Shown: piece after piece, positions 54,962-63,320 of the stretch | How positions within the stretch are numbered: the stretch's first letter is position 1 | How the letters are laid out: each line of letters starts with the position of its first letter | Source: an uncultured SAR86 cluster bacterium | GTDB taxonomy: Bacteria; Pseudomonadota; Gammaproteobacteria; Magnimaribacterales; D2472 | DNA: 64,000 bases | Direction: 5' to 3' | Assembly (NCBI GenBank): GCA_902628925.1 | Contig: CACOPA010000001.1 | Location: 62,001-126,000 of the forward strand | Notes under the pieces: model-generated | What the model was told of the DNA's origin: nothing | Databases searched by the model: none | Seen by the model: only the letters and a program-made list of their open reading frames with translations | Translations under genes and position numbers: made by a program

Positions 54962-56357
54962 GCTTATCTTTAGTGACACTGAAACCACCGGAAAAGATCC
55001 AAAAGATTTTATTCAAATAATACAGTCAGCTTCGGTGGTGACAGATCAAAATTACAACATTCAAGATTCAATGAATGTTTCTTGTGCTCCCTTACCCTGG
55101 GTAGTTCCTTCACCTGGGGCATATTTAACTCATAAGAAAATAGAAACCTTATCAAGCTCAGAAACACATTATCAAATGATGAAAGCCATTCATGGTCAGT
55201 GGAAAAATTGGAGCAATGATGATCCTGCCCTTTTTATTACTTATAACGGTCATAACTTTGATGAAGAACTATACAGGCGTCAATTCTTTTGGAATTTACT
55301 GGATCCATTTATTACAAATACTAATGGCAATGGCCGATCTGATTTGCTCATGCTAACCAGATTGGTTAGTCAGCTCTTCCCAAAGATGATTGACTTCGAA
55401 ATAAATGCAAATGGACATCCAGTATGCTCCTTATCCTCGGTCGCCGAACGAATCGGCATCGATACTGCTAATGCACATGATGCATTATCAGATTGTATTT
55501 TTATGATCGAGTTACTTAATTTTTTTCATTTATCAGCAGAAAAGTTAGTAACAGACTTTCTGAGTCAGGGAACAAAACAAGGTTGTGCTGAATTTTTAAA
55601 AAACACAAAAGTAATTGGCTATCGATATCAGCCGTTTGCTAGATTTTGGACATACCCCATTAAATTCGTTGGTATCAATCCAACTAATCAAAATGAAGCC
55701 ATATGTGTGGACCTTAACTATCCAGTTGATGAAGTTTTAAATCTTGGTTACGAAGAGATCATAAAGTTTTTAGAAAAACCCTTTACTGAGTCTCCCTTCA
55801 AAGTTATTCGATTGAATAGATCAAGCGGCTTGGCTGACGCAAATGAATTTGATTTCAATTTTGAATGCTCAATGAAAGAGCTGAATTCAAATGCCGAAAA
55901 TTACTCTAGGAATGAAGATTGGATTGAAAAAGTTCTTGTTGCATCTACAGAAACCAAACAAAGAAAATGGCCAAAGAAAAACCTTATTGAAGAGACAATC
56001 TATGAAAAATTCTTCGACTATGAAGATAAGAAACTATTTGAACAATTTCATAATTCAAAGAGCTTGGAAGAGCAGTTATTTATTTGCAAAAAATTCAATG
56101 ATCCTAGAGCAAAAGAGTTTGGCTACAGAATCTTATCCCAAAAAAATGAATCTGATCTTCCAAGTGAACTCACCTCTTATTATCAAGAGTTAATTAGAGA
56201 ACGATGGACATCTGAGGGTCCTTGGCCTTCAAGCTCAGCATATTTAAAAGAAGCCAAGGAATTAATAGAAGATAGATCCTCACCATCAGATCTAGAAATC
56301 ATTCAAGGGGTTGAGCAATTTATAAAAAATAAAATCGAGGTAAATGCTTATGGATAA
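54945..56357 (+). CDS. sbcB: exodeoxyribonuclease I (SbcB-type)
   Basis: A DEDD-family 3'-5' exonuclease on single-stranded DNA. The 470 residues match E. coli ExoI in length (475). Exo I is FSDTETTGKDP, Exo II ITYNGHNFDEELYRRQFF, Exo III ANAHDALSDCIFM (all catalytic acids present); a SH3-like/extended C-terminal part follows (about 190-350, then helical). The gene is in the operator-controlled right arm, translationally coupled to the MORN gene. Whether the genome has another ExoI cannot be seen. Confidence 0.88.
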   Translation: MKFQNKLIFSDTETTGKDPKDFIQIIQSASVVTDQNYNIQDSMNVSCAPLPWVVPSPGAYLTHKKIETLSSSETHYQMMKAIHGQWKNWSNDDPALFITYNGHNFDEELYRRQFFWNLLDPFITNTNGNGRSDLLMLTRLVSQLFPKMIDFEINANGHPVCSLSSVAERIGIDTANAHDALSDCIFMIELLNFFHLSAEKLVTDFLSQGTKQGCAEFLKNTKVIGYRYQPFARFWTYPIKFVGINPTNQNEAICVDLNYPVDEVLNLGYEEIIKFLEKPFTESPFKVIRLNRSSGLADANEFDFNFECSMKELNSNAENYSRNEDWIEKVLVASTETKQRKWPKKNLIEETIYEKFFDYEDKKLFEQFHNSKSLEEQLFICKKFNDPRAKEFGYRILSQKNESDLPSELTSYYQELIRERWTSEGPWPSSSAYLKEAKELIEDRSSPSDLEIIQGVEQFIKNKIEVNAYG

Positions 56358-56392
56358 AAAATTATTAACAAGACAGTTAAGGAGGATTTTCT

Positions 56393-56884
56393 ATGAAAGA
56401 ATTTTATAAACACGTCACCAAACTCTCTAAACGAATTCAAAGAGAGCTAGGTGCAGGATTTAAAGAAAATGTTTTGCAAGCTGCATTAGCAGTTGAATTC
56501 ATAAATTCTAGAGTTGCCTACGAGAAAGAGTTCTCACTTGATGTGTTATATAAAAAGCATCCTGTTGGATATATTGTTGCTGATTTTTATATTCCTCAAC
56601 AAAAAAACTTTGGGATAAAAGAAGATCTCATTATTGAGACAAAGCAGGCAGCATTAGAAAATAAAATAGAGTACTTAAGTCAACTAAAGATTTATCTTAA
56701 ATCTAGAGCCAAACATTTATCCAAAGAAAATACTTGTAAAGCCATGTTGATTCAATGGAATAAGAAAGACCATCTATCCGAAGATGGGTTGACGCTTGAA
56801 TTTTCATCAAACATAAAAGTTGAAGTTTGGGAGCTTGATAAAAATAAACTTAACATGATTTGGAGCTCTGAAAGCGATGACTAG
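56393..56884 (+). CDS. GxxExxY-type protein (PD-(D/E)xK-like)
   Basis: A 163-residue protein. GAGFKENVLQAALAVEF fits the GxxExxY signature, and VADFYIPQQ...EDLIIETKQ gives a D...ExK nuclease-like site. GxxExxY proteins are small PD-(D/E)xK-fold proteins of unknown role, often in mobile or defence contexts. A strong SD (AAGGAGG, 56379-56385) precedes the ATG. It overlaps the HAD gene by 8 bp. Confidence 0.8.
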   Translation: MKEFYKHVTKLSKRIQRELGAGFKENVLQAALAVEFINSRVAYEKEFSLDVLYKKHPVGYIVADFYIPQQKNFGIKEDLIIETKQAALENKIEYLSQLKIYLKSRAKHLSKENTCKAMLIQWNKKDHLSEDGLTLEFSSNIKVEVWELDKNKLNMIWSSESDD

Positions 56885-57464
56885 AAGGCATATTAAATCT
56901 CTCTATGTTTTTGATATAGATGACACCCTTTTTCGAACTACCGCCAGAGCAAAATTAACAAATAGCGAGGGTAAAGTTAAATATTTAAACTCGCAAGAGC
57001 TAAAAGATTTTAAGGTAAAAGATGATGAAACCATTTGTTTTGCAGAGTTCAAGGACTCAAAAAAATTTGTAGACGAGTCGCAGCCAATCAATCCAATTAT
57101 TAAAAGGGCGCAGGATTGCATAAAAGAAGCTGCCTATGGATCCAAAACAATTTTATTAACAGCAAGATCCGATTTAGATTGCAAAGATCTATTTCTTGAA
57201 TACCTAAACTCCTCAGGACTAGATATCAATCATATCTATGTTGAAAGGGCAGGAAACTTAGCTAAGCTAAAAACTGCTGAAGCAAAAAAATTAATTATCA
57301 GTAAATATTTAGAATCTCGTCAATACCAAGCAGCTTATCTGTTCGACGATTCTATCGATAATATTCAAAGCTTTGTTCAGCTCAAAAAGGTATTCCCCAA
57401 AATAAGGATTATTCCAAAACATGTTGATGATACTATGATTAATGAAAATAAATTTTTAAATTAA
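56877..57464 (+). CDS. HAD phosphatase, phage/polynucleotide-kinase-phosphatase-like
   Basis: A 195-residue HAD enzyme: motif I VFDIDDTLFRT, motif II ILLTARSDLD, Lys in AKLKTAEAKKLI, motif IV YLFDDSIDNIQ. The pattern with an extended cap near residues 35-70 reminds me of HAD proteins of T4-type phages and of 3'-phosphatases of polynucleotide kinases; that is from memory and not verified. It sits beside the ExoI and GxxExxY genes, which suggests nucleic-acid end processing. Confidence 0.78.
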   Translation: MTRRHIKSLYVFDIDDTLFRTTARAKLTNSEGKVKYLNSQELKDFKVKDDETICFAEFKDSKKFVDESQPINPIIKRAQDCIKEAAYGSKTILLTARSDLDCKDLFLEYLNSSGLDINHIYVERAGNLAKLKTAEAKKLIISKYLESRQYQAAYLFDDSIDNIQSFVQLKKVFPKIRIIPKHVDDTMINENKFLN

Positions 57465-57466
57465 TC

Positions 57467-57781
57467 ATGAAAGATTCAAAATCAATAAAAGATCTAAAAA
57501 ATATCAATACTGAGTTATCTACTATTCTAGAAATGTTTGTAAAAAAAGTTGCACAGAGTGATTCTTTTGAAGTTGAATCGTGGCTAAAAAAGAATAATCT
57601 TAACGCAATTGCAGATATCCGATTATTGCAGAAGTACCTGCAAAGGACCTTTCAATTATTTCGAAAACAATGGATGGAAGATGGTTATGAGGATTACTGG
57701 CAAGCAAGAACATTAACTAAAACAAATTTCCGAAGGGCTGATGCGGAACTTTCAAGAATAATTAAAGCTTTAATAAATTAA
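57467..57781 (+). CDS. small helical protein, unknown
   Basis: A 104-residue, mostly helical and basic protein (STILEMFVKKVAQ, LLQKYLQRTFQLFRKQW, TNFRRADAELSRIIKAL). Not recognised. It follows the HAD gene by 2 bp in the right arm and precedes the two-helix membrane gene. Confidence 0.65.
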   Translation: MKDSKSIKDLKNINTELSTILEMFVKKVAQSDSFEVESWLKKNNLNAIADIRLLQKYLQRTFQLFRKQWMEDGYEDYWQARTLTKTNFRRADAELSRIIKALIN

Positions 57782-57792
57782 AGGAGAAAACC

Positions 57793-58029
57793 ATGATCAA
57801 TACGAATGCATTTATATTTCTTTTGGGAGGCCTAACTTTCTTGTGTGTCTTTTCATTTTTTAAAGATGCAGCAATGGAGGTCTTCAAAAAAGAACTCACA
57901 GCGAATGAAGCTCATGATGGTGTTTGGTCTAAGCTGTTTAAAGTGTTCTTTGTGGATTGGTTGATCTGTGTACTGGGGGTCCTTGCTACAGGAGTCTTAT
58001 TTGTAGTGATTTTTAATTTAGCACATTAA
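57793..58029 (+). CDS. two-helix membrane protein, unknown
   Basis: A 78-residue protein with hydrophobic helices at about 6-26 and 52-75 and an amphipathic loop (MEVFKKELTANEAHDGVWSK) between. AAGGAG (57781-57786) precedes the ATG. Small membrane proteins in defence islands can be effectors, but nothing here proves that. Confidence 0.7.
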   Translation: MINTNAFIFLLGGLTFLCVFSFFKDAAMEVFKKELTANEAHDGVWSKLFKVFFVDWLICVLGVLATGVLFVVIFNLAH

Positions 58030-58108
58030 TTATTTTTGGTATTTAAAAAATTTGTTGTTAAGGTTATAGGCCGTCAAAAATATTGGGGCATTAAAAGAGG
58101 AGAAAATT

Positions 58109-58642
58109 ATGAGAGCAATTTTAGGTATAGAAGTTGATGGAGAATCATTCGGCGCCGAATTAGGTCATGAAGCAGTGGAAAGTGTGCTCTACTACATTCC
58201 GGACACAGATGAAAATGCTGGTATATTTGCAGCCCTAGCAAAACATCCCTTTCCGCGCGTTAGAGAAAGAGTTGCAGAAAAGAGGAATTTGGATCAAGAG
58301 ACCTTAATGAAGTTGGCTGAAGATACTGATCCAAGAGTGGTTGCTTCAGTGGCTTACAGTGAGGGCTTCAAAGAAGAGGCGTCGCTAGATCAACTAAAGA
58401 AAATAATGGAAAGAGAAGATGAGCAAACGCTTTCTAACATCATTGCTTATTGTGGAAGTTTCAGCAAAATTAGCGTGGATGAGATTGCACAAGCCATCAA
58501 AGATTTAAACATTCAAAATCCATATGTTCTTCTTCAAGCTGCTAATAGCTATGACATGCCAACAAACTTTATTGAAGAATTAACTGAGCATCCAGATGCG
58601 AGCGTATCTTCAGCTGCTAAAGAGCAATTAAATAATAGATAA
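58109..58642 (+). CDS. HEAT/LRV-repeat protein
   Basis: A 177-residue protein with repeats of the leucine-rich-variant/HEAT kind: ALAKHPFPRVRERVAEKRNL, KLAEDTDPRVVASVAYSEG and a last ELTEHPDASVSSAAKEQL. Such repeats bind other proteins. SD AGAGGAG precedes the ATG. An 80-bp gap to the previous gene holds no other feature I can name. Confidence 0.78.
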   Translation: MRAILGIEVDGESFGAELGHEAVESVLYYIPDTDENAGIFAALAKHPFPRVRERVAEKRNLDQETLMKLAEDTDPRVVASVAYSEGFKEEASLDQLKKIMEREDEQTLSNIIAYCGSFSKISVDEIAQAIKDLNIQNPYVLLQAANSYDMPTNFIEELTEHPDASVSSAAKEQLNNR

Positions 58643-58681
58643 AAGTATTCTTTAAACAAGGGCTTCTAGAAAATCGAGAAA

Positions 58682-59911
58682 ATGGGAAAACTTTCTTTAA
58701 GTGAAATATTCTCAGCCATGTTTGGTGAACTTAAAGAGGAAATTAAGACTGCTAATAGTTTTGAATTTACTTCAAATAAATTTGATCAAACATTTAACCT
58801 AGAAAAAGATTTGCTGAATGATGATGGTAAGTTAAATGTTCATGGAGAAGGCACGATTTATGCATGGGTTATTCAATACATCACTGAAGACAAGTCTCTA
58901 GCCAACAGAGATTTTGATGCAAATGAATTGCATGCCCTTTTTAGGCAGCTGATCAATGGTTGTGGCATTTACGGACATCAAATAGGCTTGCGTATTTCTA
59001 ATTTCATTGAGTATGCAACACAAATGGAAGATCCTTTGATTCTAGATAGAATCATGGCACTGACACTTCAAGAGGATTACGCCGCTCTTGGAATTGATAA
59101 CGACATGGCTGAATTTCTTGTTAGCACCCTATCAGGAGAAATGCTATCCATGCTTATGAAGGATAACCTTGAAAGTTACTTGCTGGATTGGCATGGGGTA
59201 ACAAAGCATGATTATGAAGTCGATAAATATGCATGGCTTCAAAGAATTAAAGAGGCTATGGAGCATAGAATCTCCGAAGAGACCTCAGGTAAATCAGAAG
59301 CAGTTCTGGGTTCAACTGGAGGTAATAAAAAAAATAAAGTTGGTGCTCAATCTAGTGAGAAACTTTCTGCAAATGATATGGCAAAAATTCTATTTCAAGG
59401 GGGTAATTCAAATTCAAACAAAACTGATGGCTCGCCTAAATCAGCAAACGAACTTGCAAGCAGTTTATTTAAATCACAGGGTGCAAAGAAAAAAGAAGAT
59501 AAAAGAAAAAATAAAGAGGTTCCAAAAAATCTAATTGCGGAAAGGACTTCACCGGGGAAAAAACTCGAAATCATTGATATGGATGTCGATAACTTTGAAG
59601 AAGGTGCAAAAATTTTACTTTGTATTTTGCTTAATCATTTTACCAATGAAGAGTTTGATCCTGATTTGCTCCAACCGGATGATTTATTAGCTCAGCTAGT
59701 TAATTTTGATTCACAAATTATTATTAATATCAGTACAAATATTTGTCATCACTTCCAAGAACTTGGCAACTTACATAATCCTGAAATTCAATACACTGCT
59801 AATGACCCTGAAAAGTTATCAGTAGGAGATGTCATTGCATACGCCGAAGACATGGTGAATGATTCTGAGTCTGCCTATGTAAGATTGATGCAAGATAAAA
59901 AATCAGAATAA
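58682..59911 (+). CDS. unknown three-part protein with duplicated linker motif
   Basis: A 409-residue protein not recognised. About 1-200 is helical; about 200-290 is a low-complexity Ser/Asn/Lys linker that contains the motif S-A-N-[DE]-[ML]-A-x-x-L-F twice (SANDMAKILF and SANELASSLF), each followed by a Lys-rich stretch; about 295-409 is a second acidic folded part. The duplicated motif looks like a docking site, perhaps for the HEAT protein encoded upstream. It follows that gene by about 40 bp. Confidence 0.7.
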   Translation: MGKLSLSEIFSAMFGELKEEIKTANSFEFTSNKFDQTFNLEKDLLNDDGKLNVHGEGTIYAWVIQYITEDKSLANRDFDANELHALFRQLINGCGIYGHQIGLRISNFIEYATQMEDPLILDRIMALTLQEDYAALGIDNDMAEFLVSTLSGEMLSMLMKDNLESYLLDWHGVTKHDYEVDKYAWLQRIKEAMEHRISEETSGKSEAVLGSTGGNKKNKVGAQSSEKLSANDMAKILFQGGNSNSNKTDGSPKSANELASSLFKSQGAKKKEDKRKNKEVPKNLIAERTSPGKKLEIIDMDVDNFEEGAKILLCILLNHFTNEEFDPDLLQPDDLLAQLVNFDSQIIINISTNICHHFQELGNLHNPEIQYTANDPEKLSVGDVIAYAEDMVNDSESAYVRLMQDKKSE

Positions 59912-59927
59912 GCTTACTTGGACTAAC

Positions 59928-60272
59928 TTGAAGAAATCAAAAACCAATATTTACTATGCAAAACCAACCACAATTGTTTATTTTTTGAATGTCCTAAACG
60001 GAGAAAAAATTGTTAACACAGGAGATTTAGGGAATAAACACAGCCTTTATTCCATTAACCATCCAGAAAAAAATATAATTTTTCTTTATAAAACCAATGA
60101 GTTGGCATGGGGAGAAAATCATTTCTATGCTCATAATAGAGGAGGTTTGTATATTTTTGTTTACCTGCCTGGACAAGATAGTATGTTTGGAATTTATGGC
60201 GATGATATCGAAAAAAAAGAATTTGATGCAGCTGATTTTTCAGCTAAAGGTAACCATATCCATCTTTCATAG
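59928..60272 (+). CDS. unknown protein
   Basis: A 114-residue protein, beta-rich by eye (TTIVYFLNVLNGEKIV, LYIFVYLPGQDSMFGIYGDD). No in-frame ATG near the start; a TTG at 59928 is the best start, 16 bp after the previous stop. No family recognised. Confidence 0.6.
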   Translation: MKKSKTNIYYAKPTTIVYFLNVLNGEKIVNTGDLGNKHSLYSINHPEKNIIFLYKTNELAWGENHFYAHNRGGLYIFVYLPGQDSMFGIYGDDIEKKEFDAADFSAKGNHIHLS

Positions 60273-60305
60273 TTACTTCAGAATCTTGTTATTTCCATAT
60301 TAAAA

Positions 60306-60326
60306 TTATTACTGCTAAGGTAATAA
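60306..60326 (+). terminator. weak hairpin inside the right arm
   Basis: TTATTAC and GTAATAA are exact reverse complements with a 7-nt loop, 33 bp after the stop of the 114-codon gene. There is no proper T-run, so it may only attenuate or protect the mRNA between 60272 and 60362. Confidence 0.3.
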
Positions 60327-60361
60327 GCGTTTAATTCTTAAAGTTGGGGACAATAAAAATT

Positions 60362-61144
60362 ATGAAATTAGAGCTAAAAATTGAAGCATCCGGAGTCCAA
60401 GTTTATGCATACGAAATCGATGCAGCAACTAAGGAACTACTAAAAGAAAATAAAGAAAATGAGACGAACGGTTTAAATTATCGAGAGCCAATAGAAATTG
60501 TGGAGGAGCATGCTAAGGTTACATTGATTTCACATGGTATCGCACCTCGAAATGAAGGCTGCAAATATACTGCCATTATTGATGGAGAGGAAAAGGCATT
60601 TTTCCCGTGTATGTTTGAATATACTGAAATGGAAGATTTTGAAAACTCTGACTATATCGAAATGGCTATTACAGACTATGGTTTTCCATATGGTCTTCCA
60701 GATAATGTTGATGCAGATGATTATGTTTGGAAACCAATTGGTGACGATGACTTCCAGCATTTGGGGGCTAAGGAAGCTATTGCAGAGGGGCATACTGTCA
60801 TATTTGAAGTTATACCTTATTCCTCTGGAACCCTTCACACCTCTTTTGAAGTAGCTAACGATTTTAAGCTTAGGGACCTAAAATTGATTATCGATAATCC
60901 TGACACCAATGAAGAATATGACCTTTCATGGCTCTACTATTGCAATGTATTCGATGGTATTTTGGATCAAAATGGAGATAAGCCATTTGATGAAGATACT
61001 ATCAGAGCAGTTGACTATAAAGGTGAGCGACATGATTTTCATCTAGATTTTCAAGGTGGTTCTGGGTGGCATGAAGCTCATGAAAAAGGGGAAGATGGTT
61101 GGTTTCCCTCCTACTTAGTAAATGGATGGTTGAGTGAGGGTTGA
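60362..61144 (+). CDS. very acidic unknown protein
   Basis: A 260-residue, strongly acidic protein (many Asp/Glu; YTEMEDFENSDYIEMAITDYG, NPDTNEEYDLSWLYYCNVFDG). No signal peptide, no membrane helix, no known family. Acidic proteins of this type can mimic DNA or bind cations, but no motif supports a specific claim. Start is the ATG at 60362. It overlaps the next gene by 11 bp. Confidence 0.65.
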   Translation: MKLELKIEASGVQVYAYEIDAATKELLKENKENETNGLNYREPIEIVEEHAKVTLISHGIAPRNEGCKYTAIIDGEEKAFFPCMFEYTEMEDFENSDYIEMAITDYGFPYGLPDNVDADDYVWKPIGDDDFQHLGAKEAIAEGHTVIFEVIPYSSGTLHTSFEVANDFKLRDLKLIIDNPDTNEEYDLSWLYYCNVFDGILDQNGDKPFDEDTIRAVDYKGERHDFHLDFQGGSGWHEAHEKGEDGWFPSYLVNGWLSEG

Positions 61145-61748
61145 GGAATTTAAATTATCTACTCTTGCAGCACTGGAAAAAATAAACTTAGATCCAGTGT
61201 TTGATTACAGTCAAGCAGATGGAGAAGCAAGAAAAATAATAGCTCAAACTTTTAATAATGAAAATCAGGGTAAAGAACTCTCTGTTGTTCTTTCAAATAT
61301 CAAGCAGTCTGCTCAGTTAATCTATGAAAAGAGTGGCGTCTTTGATCATGGAATACAAGATGAAGAGTTGTCTACTTCAAAGGTCGGAACAAATGCAATT
61401 GATTTTTGTAAAGCTTTAATTCATTTTGTCAGGGAACAGCTCGAAGATCTTGAAAGACAAGAAATATTTATTCCTATCGCCCTCAAGTGGCATGTAGGGG
61501 TAGCAGTTTTTATCTTAGACAGCAGCAATGATGGTAATTCGATTATTGTTTTAGAACCCAGTGATTCACAATGGGATGATTTATTAACAGAGTACTTGGA
61601 TCAGGAATGGAAAGAATGGGGTGCTGCAGAGTATTCAAACAAAGATGACTTTATGGATGAATTTGATTGGACTGATGCAGAAGTGAACTGTAGAGATGCG
61701 TGGCAAGCCGAAGAAATTAATAAAATTATTAAAGATCTAAAAACATAG
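61134..61748 (+). CDS. acidic unknown protein, last gene of right arm
   Basis: A 204-residue acidic protein, mostly helical (LVKEQ-like helices; FCKALIHFVREQLEDLE) with a C-terminal WKEWGAAEYSNKDDFMDEFDWTDAE tract. A GTG start overlaps the previous gene. It ends 7 bp before the convergent lipA stop, so the island abuts core genes without a spacer. Not recognised. Confidence 0.65.
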   Translation: MRVEEFKLSTLAALEKINLDPVFDYSQADGEARKIIAQTFNNENQGKELSVVLSNIKQSAQLIYEKSGVFDHGIQDEELSTSKVGTNAIDFCKALIHFVREQLEDLERQEIFIPIALKWHVGVAVFILDSSNDGNSIIVLEPSDSQWDDLLTEYLDQEWKEWGAAEYSNKDDFMDEFDWTDAEVNCRDAWQAEEINKIIKDLKT

Positions 61749-61755
61749 TTATCAT

Positions 61756-62718
61756 TCAAAGACCTGCATTATTTTTTTCTAAAGCTCTTTCAGCTCTGTA
61801 GCTTGATCTGACCATAGGTCCAGAAACCACTTCGAGAAATCCTTTTTTTAGACCGATGTCTCTGTATCTATCAAACTCATCTGGAGTAACCCATCGCTCA
61901 ACCGGTAAATGATTGAGGGTTGGTCTTAAATACTGACCTAAAGTTAGGATATCGACCTTATTTTTAATTAAATCATCCATGGTCTCTTCGATCTCAGCAT
62001 CGGTTTCCCCCAAACCAAGTATTATGCTGGTTTTTGTTAGTACCTTAGGATTAATTTTTTTTGATTCTGCAAGGACATCTAGAGTTTGCTGATAACCCGC
62101 TCGAATATCTCTGACTGGATGCGTGAGTCTTTTAACGGTTTCAACATTTTGAGCAAACACTTCGAGTCCGCAGTTAACCAAAGTTTCAATTGATGAAGAC
62201 AAACCTTTGAAGTCAGGTGTTAGGGCCTCAACCGCCGTATTGGGATTAAGTTCTTTAATGGCTCTGACTGTATTAGCGTAATGTTCTGCTCCTCCGTCCT
62301 CTAGATCATCTCTATTGACCGAGGTAAGGACAACGTACTTGAGGTCCATGGTTTTGACCGCCTTAGCAGTTTTGAGAGGTTCATCCTGATCCAACCATCC
62401 TTTTGGATTGCCCGTATCAACAGAGCAAAACTTACAAGCACGTGTGCAAACAGAGCCCATGAGCATGAATGTTGCGGTTCCCGCTGACCAGCACTCTGAC
62501 ATATTTGGGCACATACCCTCCTCACATACAGTGTTAAGTCTTTTGCCATCAACTTGCGCCTTAACTGCCTTAAAGTTTTTATCGAAAGTAGCTTTAACCC
62601 GAATCCAATCCGGTTTCTTTTGGTTAGGAATCGTAGAATACTTATTGGCTTTTTGTCCATTTTTTACAGCCCTGATGCCGTCTCGATTAACAATTTTTTG
62701 TGTCGGTATGATTTCCAT
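61756..62718 (-). CDS. lipA: lipoyl synthase
   Basis: This radical-SAM enzyme inserts sulfurs into octanoyl groups. The 320 residues have both cluster motifs: [12 protein letters not shown] (auxiliary) and CTRACKFC (radical SAM), plus [20 protein letters not shown]. It is coupled to lipB by a one-base overlap. Product lipoate is needed by the gcvH protein in this window. Confidence 0.97.
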   Translation of the reverse strand: MEIIPTQKIVNRDGIRAVKNGQKANKYSTIPNQKKPDWIRVKATFDKNFKAVKAQVDGKRLNTVCEEGMCPNMSECWSAGTATFMLMGSVCTRACKFCSVDTGNPKGWLDQDEPLKTAKAVKTMDLKYVVLTSVNRDDLEDGGAEHYANTVRAIKELNPNTAVEALTPDFKGLSSSIETLVNCGLEVFAQNVETVKRLTHPVRDIRAGYQQTLDVLAESKKINPKVLTKTSIILGLGETDAEIEETMDDLIKNKVDILTLGQYLRPTLNHLPVERWVTPDEFDRYRDIGLKKGFLEVVSGPMVRSSYRAERALEKNNAGL

Positions 62719-63320
62719 TATTCAAAAACTTTGATTATTTCTTGCTGGGCTATAGATTCTACATCTTTAATTTTCACATTTGAATCATAATTCTTTATTT
62801 GAGTGACCTCTAATCCCTCATACCCGCATGGGTTAATAAATAAAAAAGGGGTTAAGTCCATGTCCACATTGATGCTAATGCCGTGATAGGTTTTCCCCTG
62901 TGAAATCCTTAACCCAATTGAGGCTATTTTTTTATCATCAACATAGACTCCAGGTGCACCCTCTATAAAACTTGATTCAATATCATAATGACCCAGAATG
63001 CTCGAAATTAATTCTTGAAGCTTTTGAACCAATGCCTTGGGTCCAAGTTTTATTTCTTTAATATCGATCAAAAAGTAAATTACCAGTTGTCCCGGTCCAT
63101 GATAGGTAACCTCACCACCTCGATCAGTTTGGATTACGGGGATCTGACCAGCATTAATAATGTGAGATTCATCTGCTGCTGTGCCCAAGGTAAATACTGC
63201 ATCATGCTCCAGCATCCAGATCTGATTGCTGGAAAAATTTTGGATATGTTTTTTCATATCCTTATATATATCTTGGTAAGGTTGTTTTCCTAGATAAGAA
63301 AATTTCAAATTATTGTTCAC
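62718..63320 (-). CDS. lipB: lipoyl(octanoyl) transferase
   Basis: Moves octanoyl from ACP to lipoyl domains. The 200 residues show [30 protein letters not shown] with the catalytic Lys and [13 protein letters not shown] with the catalytic Cys. It overlaps dctP by 11 bp and lipA by one base. Confidence 0.96.
   Translation of the reverse strand: MNNNLKFSYLGKQPYQDIYKDMKKHIQNFSSNQIWMLEHDAVFTLGTAADESHIINAGQIPVIQTDRGGEVTYHGPGQLVIYFLIDIKEIKLGPKALVQKLQELISSILGHYDIESSFIEGAPGVYVDDKKIASIGLRISQGKTYHGISINVDMDLTPFLFINPCGYEGLEVTQIKNYDSNVKIKDVESIAQQEIIKVFE

Noticed and set aside
59584-59589. TGTCGATA in the right arm as a fourth WYL operator
   Set aside because: Only one half-site is present and it lies inside coding sequence of the 409-codon gene.
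51105-61760. Direct repeats or a tRNA at the island ends as an attachment site
   Set aside because: Comparing both junctions by eye gave no shared repeat, and no tRNA fold was seen.
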